DNA of 55,389 nt from CAYQQQ01 sp964420125. Lineage in GTDB: Bacteria; Actinomycetota; Acidimicrobiia; Acidimicrobiales; Microtrichaceae. The notes under the pieces were generated by a model. It searched no databases. It was not told where the DNA came from and saw only the letters and a list, made by a program, of their open reading frames with translations. The DNA lies in contig CAYQQQ010000029.1 of NCBI GenBank assembly GCA_964420125.1, forward strand, positions 1 to 55,389, read 5' to 3'. Shown here one piece after another: positions 31,394-39,328 of this stretch (the first letter of the stretch is position 1; the number at the start of each line of letters is the position of its first letter). A program made the position numbers and the translations under genes.

Positions 31394-33928
31394 GTGTTCG
31401 AACGGTTCACCGACCGGGCCCGCCGGGTCGTCGTTCTCGCTCAGGAGGAGGCTCGCCTCCTCAACCACAACTACATCGGCACCGAGCACATCCTCCTGGG
31501 TCTGATCCACGAGGGCGAGGGCGTCGCGGCCAAGGCGCTGGAGTCGCTCGGCATCTCCCTGGAGGCTGTGCGCCAGCAGGTCGAGGAGATCATCGGCCAG
31601 GGCGGGTCATCCCCGTCGGGCCACATCCCCTTCACCCCCCGGGCCAAGAAGGTCCTCGAGCTCTCGCTGCGGGAGGCCCTCCAGCTCGGCCACAACTACA
31701 TCGGCACCGAGCACATCCTCCTCGGGCTCATCCGCGAGGGCGAGGGCGTGGCCGCCCAGGTGCTGGTGAAGCTGGGCGCCGACCTCTCGCGGGTGCGACA
31801 GCAGGTGATCCAGCTCCTCAGCGGCTACCCGGGTTCCCAACCCACCCAGGGCGGTCAGGCGCCCCCCGGCTCGGAGAAGGCCACCGCCGGCGGCGGCTCC
31901 GGCGAGTCGGCCTCCGGCTCGTTGGTGCTCGACCAGTTCGGTCGCAACTTCACCCAGCTCGCCCGTGAGAAGAAGCTCGACCCCGTCATCGGTCGTGAGC
32001 GGGAGACCGAGCGGATGATGCAGGTGCTCAGCCGCCGCACCAAGAACAACCCGGTGCTGGTGGGCGAGCCCGGTGTCGGCAAGACCGCCATCGTGGAGGG
32101 CCTCGCTCAGGCGATCGCCGCCAACGACGTTCCCGAGACCCTCCAGGGCAAGCAGCTCTACACCCTCGACCTCGGCGCGCTGGTGGCCGGCTCGCGGTAC
32201 CGGGGCGACTTCGAGGAGCGCCTGAAGAAGGTCCTCAAGGAGATCAAGACCCGCGGCGACATCATCCTCTTCATCGACGAGATCCACACCCTCGTGGGTG
32301 CCGGTGCGGCCGAGGGCGCCATCGACGCCGCCAGCATCCTCAAGCCGATGCTGGCCCGCGGCGAGCTGCAGACCATCGGCGCCACCACCCTCGACGAGTA
32401 CCGCAAGCACCTCGAGAAGGACGCTGCCCTCGAGCGGCGCTTCCAGAAGATCGTGGTCGACGAGCCCTCCGTGGCCCACACGATCGAGATCCTCAAGGGC
32501 CTGAGGGAGCGCTACGAGCAGCACCACCGGGTCACCATCACCGACCAGGCGCTGGTGGCCGCCGCCAACCTGGCCGACCGCTACATCTCCGACCGCTTCC
32601 TGCCCGACAAGGCCATCGACCTGATCGACGAGGCCGGCTCCCGTCTGCGGATCCGCCGCATGCAGACCCCTCCCGACTACCGCGAGATCGAGAACGAGCT
32701 CGCCGATGTGGTGGCCAAGAAGAAGGAGGCCGTGGAGTCCCAGGACTTCGAGGCTGCCGGCCGCCTGCGCGACCGCGAGAAGGAGCTGCTGGCCCGCAAG
32801 GAGGAGAAGGACGTCGAGATGCGGGCCTCGGGCGTCGACCTCTTCGACGAGGTCGACGAGGAGGGCATCGCCGAGGTGCTGTCGTTGTGGACGGGCATCC
32901 CCGTCTACAAGCTCACCGAGGAGGAGACCACCAAGCTGCTCCGCATGGAGGACGAGCTGCATCGTCGGGTCATCGGCCAGGAGGCCGCCATCAAGGCCGT
33001 CTCCCAGGCCATCCGCCGCACCCGGGCCGGCCTCAAGGACCCGAAGCGCCCCTCGGGGTCGTTCATCTTCCTGGGCCCCTCGGGCGTGGGGAAGACCGAG
33101 CTGGCCAAGACCCTGGCGGAGTTCCTCTTCGGCGACGAGCAGGCGATGATCAGCCTCGACATGTCGGAGTACATGGAGAAGCACACCGTCAGCCGGCTGG
33201 TGGGCTCACCCCCGGGCTACGTGGGCTACGAGGAGGGCGGCCAGCTCACCGAGGCGGTGCGCCGCAAGCCGTTCTCCGTGGTGCTCTTCGACGAGATCGA
33301 GAAGGCGCACCCCGACGTCTTCAACGTCCTGCTGCAGATCCTGGAGGAGGGCCGCCTCACCGACTCCCAGGGCCGCTCGGTCGACTTCCGCAACACCGTG
33401 CTGATCATGACCTCCAACCTGGGCACCGCCGATCTGCGCAAGGCCAACGTCGGCTTCTCCAAGCGGGACGAGGCCGTCTCCTACGAGAGGATGAAGGAGA
33501 AGGTCAACGACGCCCTCAAGCAGCACTTCCGGCCCGAGTTCCTGAACCGCATCGACGAGGTGATCGTGTTCCACGAGCTCAGCCAGGAGGAGGTCATCCA
33601 GATCGTCGACCTGATGATCAAGCGGGTGACCGACCAGCTCGCCGGCCAGGGCATGGGTCTGGACATCACCCAGGCGGCCAAGGTTCTGCTGGGCGAGCGG
33701 GGCTACGACCCCACCCTCGGTGCCCGCCCGTTGCGTCGTGCCATCCAGCGCCTGGTGGAGGACCCGCTCTCGGAGCGCCTGTTGTGGAAGGAGTTCCGCG
33801 CCGGGCAGACCATCGTGGTCGACGTGGAGCCCGACCCGGACAACGACGGCGAGCCCCACATCGTGTTCCGCGCCGAGGAGGGCTTCGTGCCGCCCCCGGT
33901 GGAGGAGCTCGCCGCCACCGGCGACTGA
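31394..33928 (+). CDS. clpC: ATP-dependent Clp protease ATP-binding subunit ClpC
   Basis: AAA+ unfoldase that feeds proteins to ClpP. 844 residues: two N-terminal repeats (NHNYIGTEHILLGLI and GHNYIGTEHILLGLI), first ATPase domain with GEPGVGKTAIVEG and ILFIDEIHTLVGAG, a UVR segment (EAVESQDFEAAGRLRDREKE) inside the middle domain, second ATPase domain with GPSGVGKTELAKTL and VVLFDEIEKAHPDV, and VGFSKRD in the place of the ClpP-docking tripeptide loop. The GTG start is fixed by TTGGAGGA about eight bases upstream. It is transcribed alone and followed by a hairpin. Confidence 0.97.
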   Translation: MFERFTDRARRVVVLAQEEARLLNHNYIGTEHILLGLIHEGEGVAAKALESLGISLEAVRQQVEEIIGQGGSSPSGHIPFTPRAKKVLELSLREALQLGHNYIGTEHILLGLIREGEGVAAQVLVKLGADLSRVRQQVIQLLSGYPGSQPTQGGQAPPGSEKATAGGGSGESASGSLVLDQFGRNFTQLAREKKLDPVIGRERETERMMQVLSRRTKNNPVLVGEPGVGKTAIVEGLAQAIAANDVPETLQGKQLYTLDLGALVAGSRYRGDFEERLKKVLKEIKTRGDIILFIDEIHTLVGAGAAEGAIDAASILKPMLARGELQTIGATTLDEYRKHLEKDAALERRFQKIVVDEPSVAHTIEILKGLRERYEQHHRVTITDQALVAAANLADRYISDRFLPDKAIDLIDEAGSRLRIRRMQTPPDYREIENELADVVAKKKEAVESQDFEAAGRLRDREKELLARKEEKDVEMRASGVDLFDEVDEEGIAEVLSLWTGIPVYKLTEEETTKLLRMEDELHRRVIGQEAAIKAVSQAIRRTRAGLKDPKRPSGSFIFLGPSGVGKTELAKTLAEFLFGDEQAMISLDMSEYMEKHTVSRLVGSPPGYVGYEEGGQLTEAVRRKPFSVVLFDEIEKAHPDVFNVLLQILEEGRLTDSQGRSVDFRNTVLIMTSNLGTADLRKANVGFSKRDEAVSYERMKEKVNDALKQHFRPEFLNRIDEVIVFHELSQEEVIQIVDLMIKRVTDQLAGQGMGLDITQAAKVLLGERGYDPTLGARPLRRAIQRLVEDPLSERLLWKEFRAGQTIVVDVEPDPDNDGEPHIVFRAEEGFVPPPVEELAATGD

Positions 33929-33967
33929 GCGCTCGAACCCGCCCCGCCCCCCGACCCCCGTCTCGAA

Positions 33968-34010
33968 CTGGCAGGTGTGGGACCACACCGGCGTAGCTGA
34001 CACCTGCCAG
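33968..34010 (+). terminator. hairpin after clpC with a competing inner hairpin
   Basis: CTGGCAGGTGT (33968-33978) pairs perfectly with ACACCTGCCAG (34000-34010). The inner GGTGTGG (33974-33980) can instead pair with CCACACC (33983-33989). It lies 40 bases after the clpC stop; terminator or protein site. Confidence 0.5.
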
Positions 34011-34097
34011 ATGGGGGCTCGGTCGGAGTGTCGTTCATGATCCGCGGCGCGGGCCGGACCAGCCTGGTAGACAATCGCTGATGCCTCTCCTTAGGGA

Positions 34098-34115
34098 CCG
34101 GATCTTCAGATCCGG
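34098..34115 (+). terminator. palindromic hairpin CCGGATCT/AGATCCGG
   Basis: Eight-base arms around TC, followed by a G-run. Could be a second terminator or an operator for the exported-protein genes downstream. Confidence 0.4.
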
Positions 34116-34140
34116 GGGGGTGAGGAAGGGGGGCGTCGGC

Positions 34141-34305
34141 ATGTCTGTCTACTCGCGTAGATCTGCCGTTCCCTGGTTGGCAATGGGGCTGTTCTGCTGG
34201 GGCTGGTCGTTTCGGCCTGCACACCGACAGGCCAGCTGGTGAGGCCGGTGGGCCTCGAACGGCTGGTCCGATCCCATGCACTTCCAGTACGTGGAGGGCT
34301 ACTGA
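34141..34305 (+). pseudogene. small lipoprotein reading frame, apparently broken by two compensating frameshifts
   Basis: A strong Shine-Dalgarno (GGAAGGGGGG) precedes ATG 34141. The start (MSVYSRRSAVPWLAMG) is in one frame, the hydrophobic core and lipobox (VLLGLVVSACTPTGQ) in another, and the end (ASNGWSDPMHFQYVEGY, stop 34303-34305) back in the first. 34141-34305 is exactly 55 codons, and its stop overlaps the next ATG as TGATG, like intact operon junctions in this window. One missing base near the GGGG at about 34186 and one extra near 34240 would restore a 54-residue lipoprotein. As written, the frame stops at 34238-34240. Confidence 0.35.
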
Positions 34306-35405
34306 TGAGACGCTTCGTGCTTCCCCTGTCCAGCGGGCTTCTCGTCTGCCTGCTCGTTGCCGCTCTGGTGCTCCTGGGTCGTGGTTCCGAGGAGTCCCCG
34401 ACGGTCGACATCGCGCCGTCGAGCGCCGGGGTCCCGCCGGCGGCTTTCGTGCAGGCGCCGTTGGCCGGCAGTCCATCGCAGCCGGCGCCGCAGCCCATCG
34501 CGGTGCCGGCAGACGTGCCGGCCATCGAAGCGGCCGGGCTCGCCGAGCTGGCCTCGGATGCCATGTCGATCCATTCGTGCGCGGCCGGGCAACCATCGGC
34601 CGGCACCACGACTGCTGCGAGCTCGGCCCGAGCGAACGCCGAAGGTGCCCACACGGTGTCGGCCAGCGATTCGGGTACGACGGTCACCGACGCCGACGGC
34701 GACGACCTGATCCGAATTGGCGGTGCCTCGGTGAGGGTGCCCGGAGAGGTCCACGATCTCACCTCGGGCGCGATCCCCGGTGAGGATCTCGCCGTGATCG
34801 AGGGCGAGAGCGGCTCCCGACTCGTGCGGGCCCTGGCGAACGGTGATCTCGCCGACCTACCGCTCCCTGGCGGCGTGATCGCACCACGCGAAGTCGAGGC
34901 GTTGGCCGGTGGCGGCGCGCTGGTCACCATGCTCCAGCGGTCCTCAGGCGAGTTCGCCGACCAAGTGGACGTCTGGTACATGTCGCCGAGCGGTGAGCTC
35001 ATACGCTTGACCGACCTCGCTTCCATGGTCGACGGCGATCGATGGGCGGCGGTGAAGGACGTTCGCGCAACGGCCGCTGGTCGGCTCATGGCGACGGTCT
35101 TCACGGCGAAGGGAAGTGGCAGCACCGACGACTTCCGCTCGTTCCGGTTCGTGTTCGATCCGCAAACCGGTGAGGCCGTCGTGGATGCGGTCGGCAGCGG
35201 GGAGCTCGTCTTCGACGAGACGGCTGACGGCATCCAGCTCGTGGGGTCGTTCAGGGTGCGCTCGATCGAGTTCGTCGAGATGGCGGATCCCTCAGGCACA
35301 ACGGCCGCTACTGCTGGGCCGCCCGGGGGAGCGAACCCTGCGAGTCGTCGCTGTGAGGTCGTCCCGGCCTCTGTCTGGGGACCGGATCCCGACGCTGTCG
35401 GCTGA
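34305..35405 (+). CDS. membrane-anchored exported protein of unknown function
   Basis: 366 residues with a basic start MRRFVLPLSSG and hydrophobic segment LLVCLLVAALVLLG (about 12-25) acting as signal anchor, then a Pro/Ala/Ser-rich linker and a large outside region with beta-strand repeats (for example ADQVDVWYMSPSGELIRLTD and RSFRFVFDPQTGEAVVDAVG). Start ATG 34305 has GGAGGG seven bases upstream. Two Cys only (HSCAAG and RRCEVV). Codons ending in A/T are more frequent than in housekeeping neighbours. No family recognised; a beta-propeller-like outside domain is possible. Confidence 0.7.
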   Translation: MRRFVLPLSSGLLVCLLVAALVLLGRGSEESPTVDIAPSSAGVPPAAFVQAPLAGSPSQPAPQPIAVPADVPAIEAAGLAELASDAMSIHSCAAGQPSAGTTTAASSARANAEGAHTVSASDSGTTVTDADGDDLIRIGGASVRVPGEVHDLTSGAIPGEDLAVIEGESGSRLVRALANGDLADLPLPGGVIAPREVEALAGGGALVTMLQRSSGEFADQVDVWYMSPSGELIRLTDLASMVDGDRWAAVKDVRATAAGRLMATVFTAKGSGSTDDFRSFRFVFDPQTGEAVVDAVGSGELVFDETADGIQLVGSFRVRSIEFVEMADPSGTTAATAGPPGGANPASRRCEVVPASVWGPDPDAVG

Positions 35406-35415
35406 CCTCCTGTGG

Positions 35416-35445
35416 TCTGCCCCGGGCCTGCATACCCGGGGCAGA
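35416..35445 (+). terminator. strong hairpin between the two exported-protein genes
   Basis: TCTGCCCCGGG, eight-base loop, CCCGGGGCAGA: 11 perfect pairs, ten bases after the stop. Separates transcription of the two genes or acts as an attenuator. Confidence 0.6.
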
Positions 35446-35487
35446 ACATTGGCAGATCGAGGAAGACGAAGAAGAGGAGGAGATGCA

Positions 35488-36477
35488 GTGAAGCTCGACA
35501 CCGGAGCGCAGCAGCGTCGTGTCAGGTTTGTGCAGGTGGTGGGGTTGGTCGTGGTGGCGTCGCTGGTCCAGGGGTGCTCCGACGATGCCGGCAGCGGGAG
35601 CTCGGAGCGTGATGACGGGAAGGAGGCGAGCACCACCGAGTCGACTGAGGTGGCAGAGGCCGTCCAAGAAGCGCCGGGCGGCATCGCCGAGTTCGTCGCC
35701 AGGAGCACACGCCCCGATGGCTGCCCCGATCTCACCGAAGCGCCGGAGCAGATCTCCGACCCTCGGGCGAAGTGGCTCATCTCGAGCAGGACGGTGCAGG
35801 CCGTCGACGGGTTCGTCTCGGGGGGGGAGACGGTCTGGATCGTGACCGCGTCTTCGGAAGCGGATGGCACCGTCGGGTCGGTGCTGCACTCCGACGGCGG
35901 CGGCCCCACCTCGGTGGCCCTCGACCGGCCGCTCGTCTCGGTCACCCGAGGTGACGGCGGCCGGCTGTACGGGCTCTCCCTGGGAGAGGACGGCACGAAG
36001 ATCGTGAGCATCGGCGAGGGTGGGATCACCACGCCGGTGGTGGAGCTGCCGGAGATGCCGCTGGCCGGCTCGTTGCTGGTGGACGGAGGTTCCTTCTACC
36101 TGCTGGACCTGAGAGGGTTCGTGGAGGTCGAGGGGCCGGGGCCCGAGCAGGGGGTGCCCGTGCTTGCCAGGGTCACCCCCGACGGGGCTGTCGAGCACTT
36201 CGGTGTGGCATCCAGCGGTGCCTACGCAGGCCTGGTTGATGGTGTGTCGCTGACCAGCGGGACGGGCGACGGCGTGGAGGTGGAGAACGCCTCGGGTGAC
36301 GAGGTCGCCCGTGCGGCCTTCCCCGGTCGCTACGTGGGCGAGCAGACCTGGATGATCCCCAACTACTCGCTGTCCGAGGCCGTCGTGGTCGGCGATCGCC
36401 AGGTCCAAGGATGCGCTATCAGGTACGGGACGACGGAGCTCGGCGTCTACCACTCGCTCTTCGGCACCGGCGACTGA
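35488..36477 (+). CDS. exported lipoprotein of unknown function (possible beta-propeller)
   Basis: 329 residues with lipoprotein signal VQVVGLVVVASLVQGC (Cys30) followed by an acidic Ser/Asp/Glu linker. The mature part shows repeated short blades: TVWIVTASSEADGTVGSVLH, RLYGLSLGEDGTKIVSIGEG, GSFYLLDLRGFVEVEG, PVLARVTPDGAVEHFG, a pattern common in propeller proteins. GTG start set by GAGGAGGAG seven bases upstream. Two mature Cys (DGCPDL and QGCAIR) might pair. Lies 82 bases after the preceding exported gene with a hairpin between. Confidence 0.7.
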   Translation: MKLDTGAQQRRVRFVQVVGLVVVASLVQGCSDDAGSGSSERDDGKEASTTESTEVAEAVQEAPGGIAEFVARSTRPDGCPDLTEAPEQISDPRAKWLISSRTVQAVDGFVSGGETVWIVTASSEADGTVGSVLHSDGGGPTSVALDRPLVSVTRGDGGRLYGLSLGEDGTKIVSIGEGGITTPVVELPEMPLAGSLLVDGGSFYLLDLRGFVEVEGPGPEQGVPVLARVTPDGAVEHFGVASSGAYAGLVDGVSLTSGTGDGVEVENASGDEVARAAFPGRYVGEQTWMIPNYSLSEAVVVGDRQVQGCAIRYGTTELGVYHSLFGTGD

Positions 36478-36493
36478 CGTGAGGGGTCCGGTC

Positions 36494-37258
36494 TCAGGCT
36501 GGGGGTAGGAACCCGTGCTCGGCCAGCACCGCCTGGCCGTCGTCGTTCAGCACCCAGTCCACGAACGCCTCGGCGGTGTCGGGGTCGGCGTCGGTGGTCA
36601 CCCCGATCATGTAGGTGGCCACCACCTCCTCGGCTTCGGCGATCTCCACCGTGGTGACGGCCTCGCCTGCCCCTCGCGCGTCGCTGGCGTAGACGATGCC
36701 GGCCACGGCGTCGCCCTCGGAGACGGCGGTGAGCGTCGCCCCGGCGTTCTGGCCCCGGGTGACGCTGGTCTCGAGGATCTCCACACCGGCGGACTCCAGG
36801 GCCTGCTGGGCGTAGCGGCCGCAGGGGACCTCGGGTCCGCACAGCGAGATGGTCCCGGCGGTGGCCAGGTCGGCCAGCCCCTCGATCCCCTCCGGGTTGC
36901 CCGGCTTGGTCACGATCACCAGCCGGTTGCGGGCGAACACCTCCGGCTCTCCGGCGATGAAGCCCTCGTCGGTGAGCTCGGTCATGTTCGCCTCGTCTGC
37001 TGAGGCGAACACGTCGGCGGGTGCGCCCTCGACGATCTGTGTTGCCAGCGCCGAGGAGGCGTCGAAGTTGAACGTCACCGAGACGCCGGGGTCGGCGGCT
37101 TCGAAGTCCCGGCCGATCTGCTCGAAGGCGGCGGCGAGGGAGCTGGCCGCCGACACCGTGATGGAGGTCTCCCCGGTGCGTGTCGCCGGGTCGACGTCAC
37201 CGCACGCGGGGATGGCGGCGAGGAGCGCGATCGCCATGCCCGCGAGCCTCTTCGTCAC
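36494..37258 (-). CDS. modA: molybdate ABC transporter substrate-binding lipoprotein
   Basis: Binds molybdate or tungstate outside the cell. 254 residues with lipobox AIPAC and the ModA pattern: ITVSAASSLAAAFEQIG, VTFNFDASSALATQIVEGAP, ADVFASADEANM, GTISLCGPEVPCGRYAQQAL, and VAGIVYASDAR. The GTG start follows AAGGAGG at a good distance. ModB and ModC are not in the window on either side. Interestingly the mature protein holds two Cys in the CGPEVPCGRY loop, seen in a ModA/WtpA subset. Confidence 0.92.
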   Translation of the reverse strand: MTKRLAGMAIALLAAIPACGDVDPATRTGETSITVSAASSLAAAFEQIGRDFEAADPGVSVTFNFDASSALATQIVEGAPADVFASADEANMTELTDEGFIAGEPEVFARNRLVIVTKPGNPEGIEGLADLATAGTISLCGPEVPCGRYAQQALESAGVEILETSVTRGQNAGATLTAVSEGDAVAGIVYASDARGAGEAVTTVEIAEAEEVVATYMIGVTTDADPDTAEAFVDWVLNDDGQAVLAEHGFLPPA

Positions 37259-37400
37259 GGTGCGCCTCCTTCGTGGTCCGCCCGAACGGGCCCGCCTCGG
37301 GTCGAAGCTCACCATCGAACGTCGCAGAGAGCAAGTGATGTGCCGATGTTCACTCGCGTGGCACCGGTTCCTGGGCCGAGATCCTCGCAGAAGCCAGTAT

Positions 37401-38486
37401 TCAGTGACGGACCTCGAAGTAGAGGTTGGCGGGGTCGCCCACGTCGTGCACCTCGAAGCGGGTGAACCCGGCGTCGCGGCACATCTGCTCCAGCAGCCCT
37501 CGGTGCAGCCCCAGGGTGCCCAGGCCCGCACCGCCGGGCTCCGACAGCGCAGAGGACATGCAGGTGGCTACCGAGGTGCCGTACATCATCGCCACCACCG
37601 GGTTGCGCTGGTTGTCCGCCCACGTCTCGCCGGCCCGCACCTCCTTGATGAGCCAGGTGCCGTCGGGACGTAGGGCGCGCCGCACGGCGGCCGCCGCGCC
37701 GGCGGGGTTGGTCATGTCGTGCAGGCAGTCGAAGCTCAGCACCAGGTCGAAGGTGGGCTGCTCGTGCAGCTCTGCTGCTTCCGCCACGTGGAAGCTCACG
37801 TTGGTGAGGCCGCGCTCCGACGCGGCGGTGCGGCCTCGGTGCACGGCGTGCTGGGACGGGTCCCACCCCTCGAAGGTCGACGACGGGAAGGCCTCGGCCA
37901 GGGTCAGCAGCGCCACCCCCGCCCCACAACCAACGTCCGCCACGTGCGCGCCGGCCTCCAGCTCGTCCACCACACCGTCGAGCCGGGGCAGGATCGTCGG
38001 CACCAGCGCCAGCTTCGACCACGGGGCGAGCTGACGCTCCACGCCGTGGGCAGCAGAGGGGCCGAGGTCGTCGTAGCTGAGACCGATGCCCGTGCGGAAC
38101 GCCTCGGCCAGCCGGTCCACCACCTCGGGTGGCGCCACCCCTCCGTGGAACGCCCCGGCGGCGAAGAACAGGCTGGTGTCCTCCTCGGCCAGCACCGCCA
38201 CGGCCTCGGGCGAGAGCCGGAACCTCTCGCCGTCGTCGGTCTCCAGCAGCTCCGCCCCCGCTTGGCTCCGGAGCCACTCCAGCAGCCACCGGGGGTGCAG
38301 CCCGGTGCGCTCGGCCAGATCGTCCGCGCTCAGCACCGCGCTGTCGGCCATGGCTCGGTAGAGCCCCAGGCGGTCACCGAGGTGGATCATCAGCGACACC
38401 ACCTCGCCCTGCTTGTAGGTCCACACCCGCAACGCCATCAGGGCGGTGAGGTCGGGGTCCGCGGTGGGTGGGGTCGCATCGGCCAT
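37401..38486 (-). CDS. SAM-dependent methyltransferase with winged-helix N-terminus
   Basis: 361 residues. The N-terminal 100 residues read as a winged-helix dimerisation domain (LGDRLGLYRAMADSAVLSAD, LAERTGLHPRWLLEWL), followed by a class I methyltransferase core with motif I AHVADVGCGAGVALLTLA, an acidic residue in TFEGWDPS, and DLVLSFDCLHDM. Similar proteins act on small molecules or lipids; the substrate is unknown. ATG 38486 is used; a GTG 18 bases upstream is possible. Divergent from the LppM-like gene and part of a region with another methyltransferase at 40.9 kb. Confidence 0.85.
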   Translation of the reverse strand: MADATPPTADPDLTALMALRVWTYKQGEVVSLMIHLGDRLGLYRAMADSAVLSADDLAERTGLHPRWLLEWLRSQAGAELLETDDGERFRLSPEAVAVLAEEDTSLFFAAGAFHGGVAPPEVVDRLAEAFRTGIGLSYDDLGPSAAHGVERQLAPWSKLALVPTILPRLDGVVDELEAGAHVADVGCGAGVALLTLAEAFPSSTFEGWDPSQHAVHRGRTAASERGLTNVSFHVAEAAELHEQPTFDLVLSFDCLHDMTNPAGAAAAVRRALRPDGTWLIKEVRAGETWADNQRNPVVAMMYGTSVATCMSSALSEPGGAGLGTLGLHRGLLEQMCRDAGFTRFEVHDVGDPANLYFEVRH

Positions 38487-38563
38487 GGGCCGAAGGGATA
38501 CCACGCCGAGCGGGGCGGCGTCGTGCGAGGTCGCCAGGGCGCGGAGGCGTGAAGCCCAGCGGG

Positions 38564-38569
38564 TAGCTT
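38564..38569 (+). promoter_or_regulatory. -10 element (TAGCTT) for the LppM-like gene
   Basis: TANNNT hexamer with six bases to GTG 38576. Confidence 0.45.
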
Positions 38570-38575
38570 CGCCGG

Positions 38576-39328
38576 GTGGCTGTCGGTGTCGTCGGAACGA
38601 GGTCCAGGGCCCTTCGGGCGGTGCTCGCCCTGGCCGCCGTCGTGGTGCTGGGCGGGTGCCGCACGGTGGTGAGCGTCGACGTGGTCGGCGAGGAGGACGG
38701 TTCAGGAGAGGTCACGGTGACCGTGGAGCTCGACGCCGAAGCCGCCACGGCCCTCGGTGGACCCGACCGCCTGGTGCTCGCCGACCTGGTCGAGGCGGGA
38801 TGGGCGATCGGCGAGGTCGAGTCCCTCGACGGCGGCGGCCTGAGGGTGGCGGGCACCAGGACCTTCCGCGACGGCGACGAGCTGGCGGCCGTGCTCGACG
38901 AGGTCGGCACCGGCGGGGACGGCACGTCGGTCTTCTCCGGCACGGGGTACGAGGTCGGTGACAGCTTCGGGCGGACCACCTACGAGATGACCACCACGGT
39001 GGAGGTGAGCGGCGACCCTGCCCAGTTCGGCGACGATGCCCTCACTGCCGTGCTGGACGGCCAGCCGTTGGGATGGACCCCCGAGGAGCTGGCGGCGATG
39101 GGTGCCGCCGGACCGGATGCCGGGGAGCTGGTGGTGACCCTCAGCGTGCCCGAGGGCGGATCCGACACCGCCCGAGTGGCGCTCACCGGAGGGACTCCCG
39201 CCGAGGAGCGCCTGGAGGCCGACGCCGCACGGATCGAACCGCTGGTGTGGGCTCTCGCTGCCACGGGTGTGGTGCTGGTGCTGGCCGCGCTGGTGGTGGC
39301 GTTCAGGGCATGGCGGGCTCGGTCGTGA
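38576..39328 (+). CDS. LppM-like lipoprotein with C-terminal membrane anchor
   Basis: 250 residues: signal peptide with lipobox VVLGGC (Cys28 region), a mature domain opening RTVVSVDVVGEEDGSGEVTV that resembles the LppM/DUF3153 N-terminus, and a C-terminal span (LVWALAATGVVLVLAALVVA) followed by a basic tail. Such a protein would be tethered at both ends with its beta-rich domain outside. In mycobacteria LppM is linked to cell envelope and phagosome traits; here only the domain likeness is claimed. Its end overlaps the opposing oxidoreductase by 26 bases. Confidence 0.7.
   Translation: MAVGVVGTRSRALRAVLALAAVVVLGGCRTVVSVDVVGEEDGSGEVTVTVELDAEAATALGGPDRLVLADLVEAGWAIGEVESLDGGGLRVAGTRTFRDGDELAAVLDEVGTGGDGTSVFSGTGYEVGDSFGRTTYEMTTTVEVSGDPAQFGDDALTAVLDGQPLGWTPEELAAMGAAGPDAGELVVTLSVPEGGSDTARVALTGGTPAEERLEADAARIEPLVWALAATGVVLVLAALVVAFRAWRARS

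Larger units (their letters stand above)
33929..34304. other. 376-base region after clpC
   Basis: Contains two hairpin structures (33968-34010, 34098-34115) and, from 34141, a short reading frame with a good ribosome-binding site that looks frameshifted. No RNA gene recognised. Confidence 0.5.
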
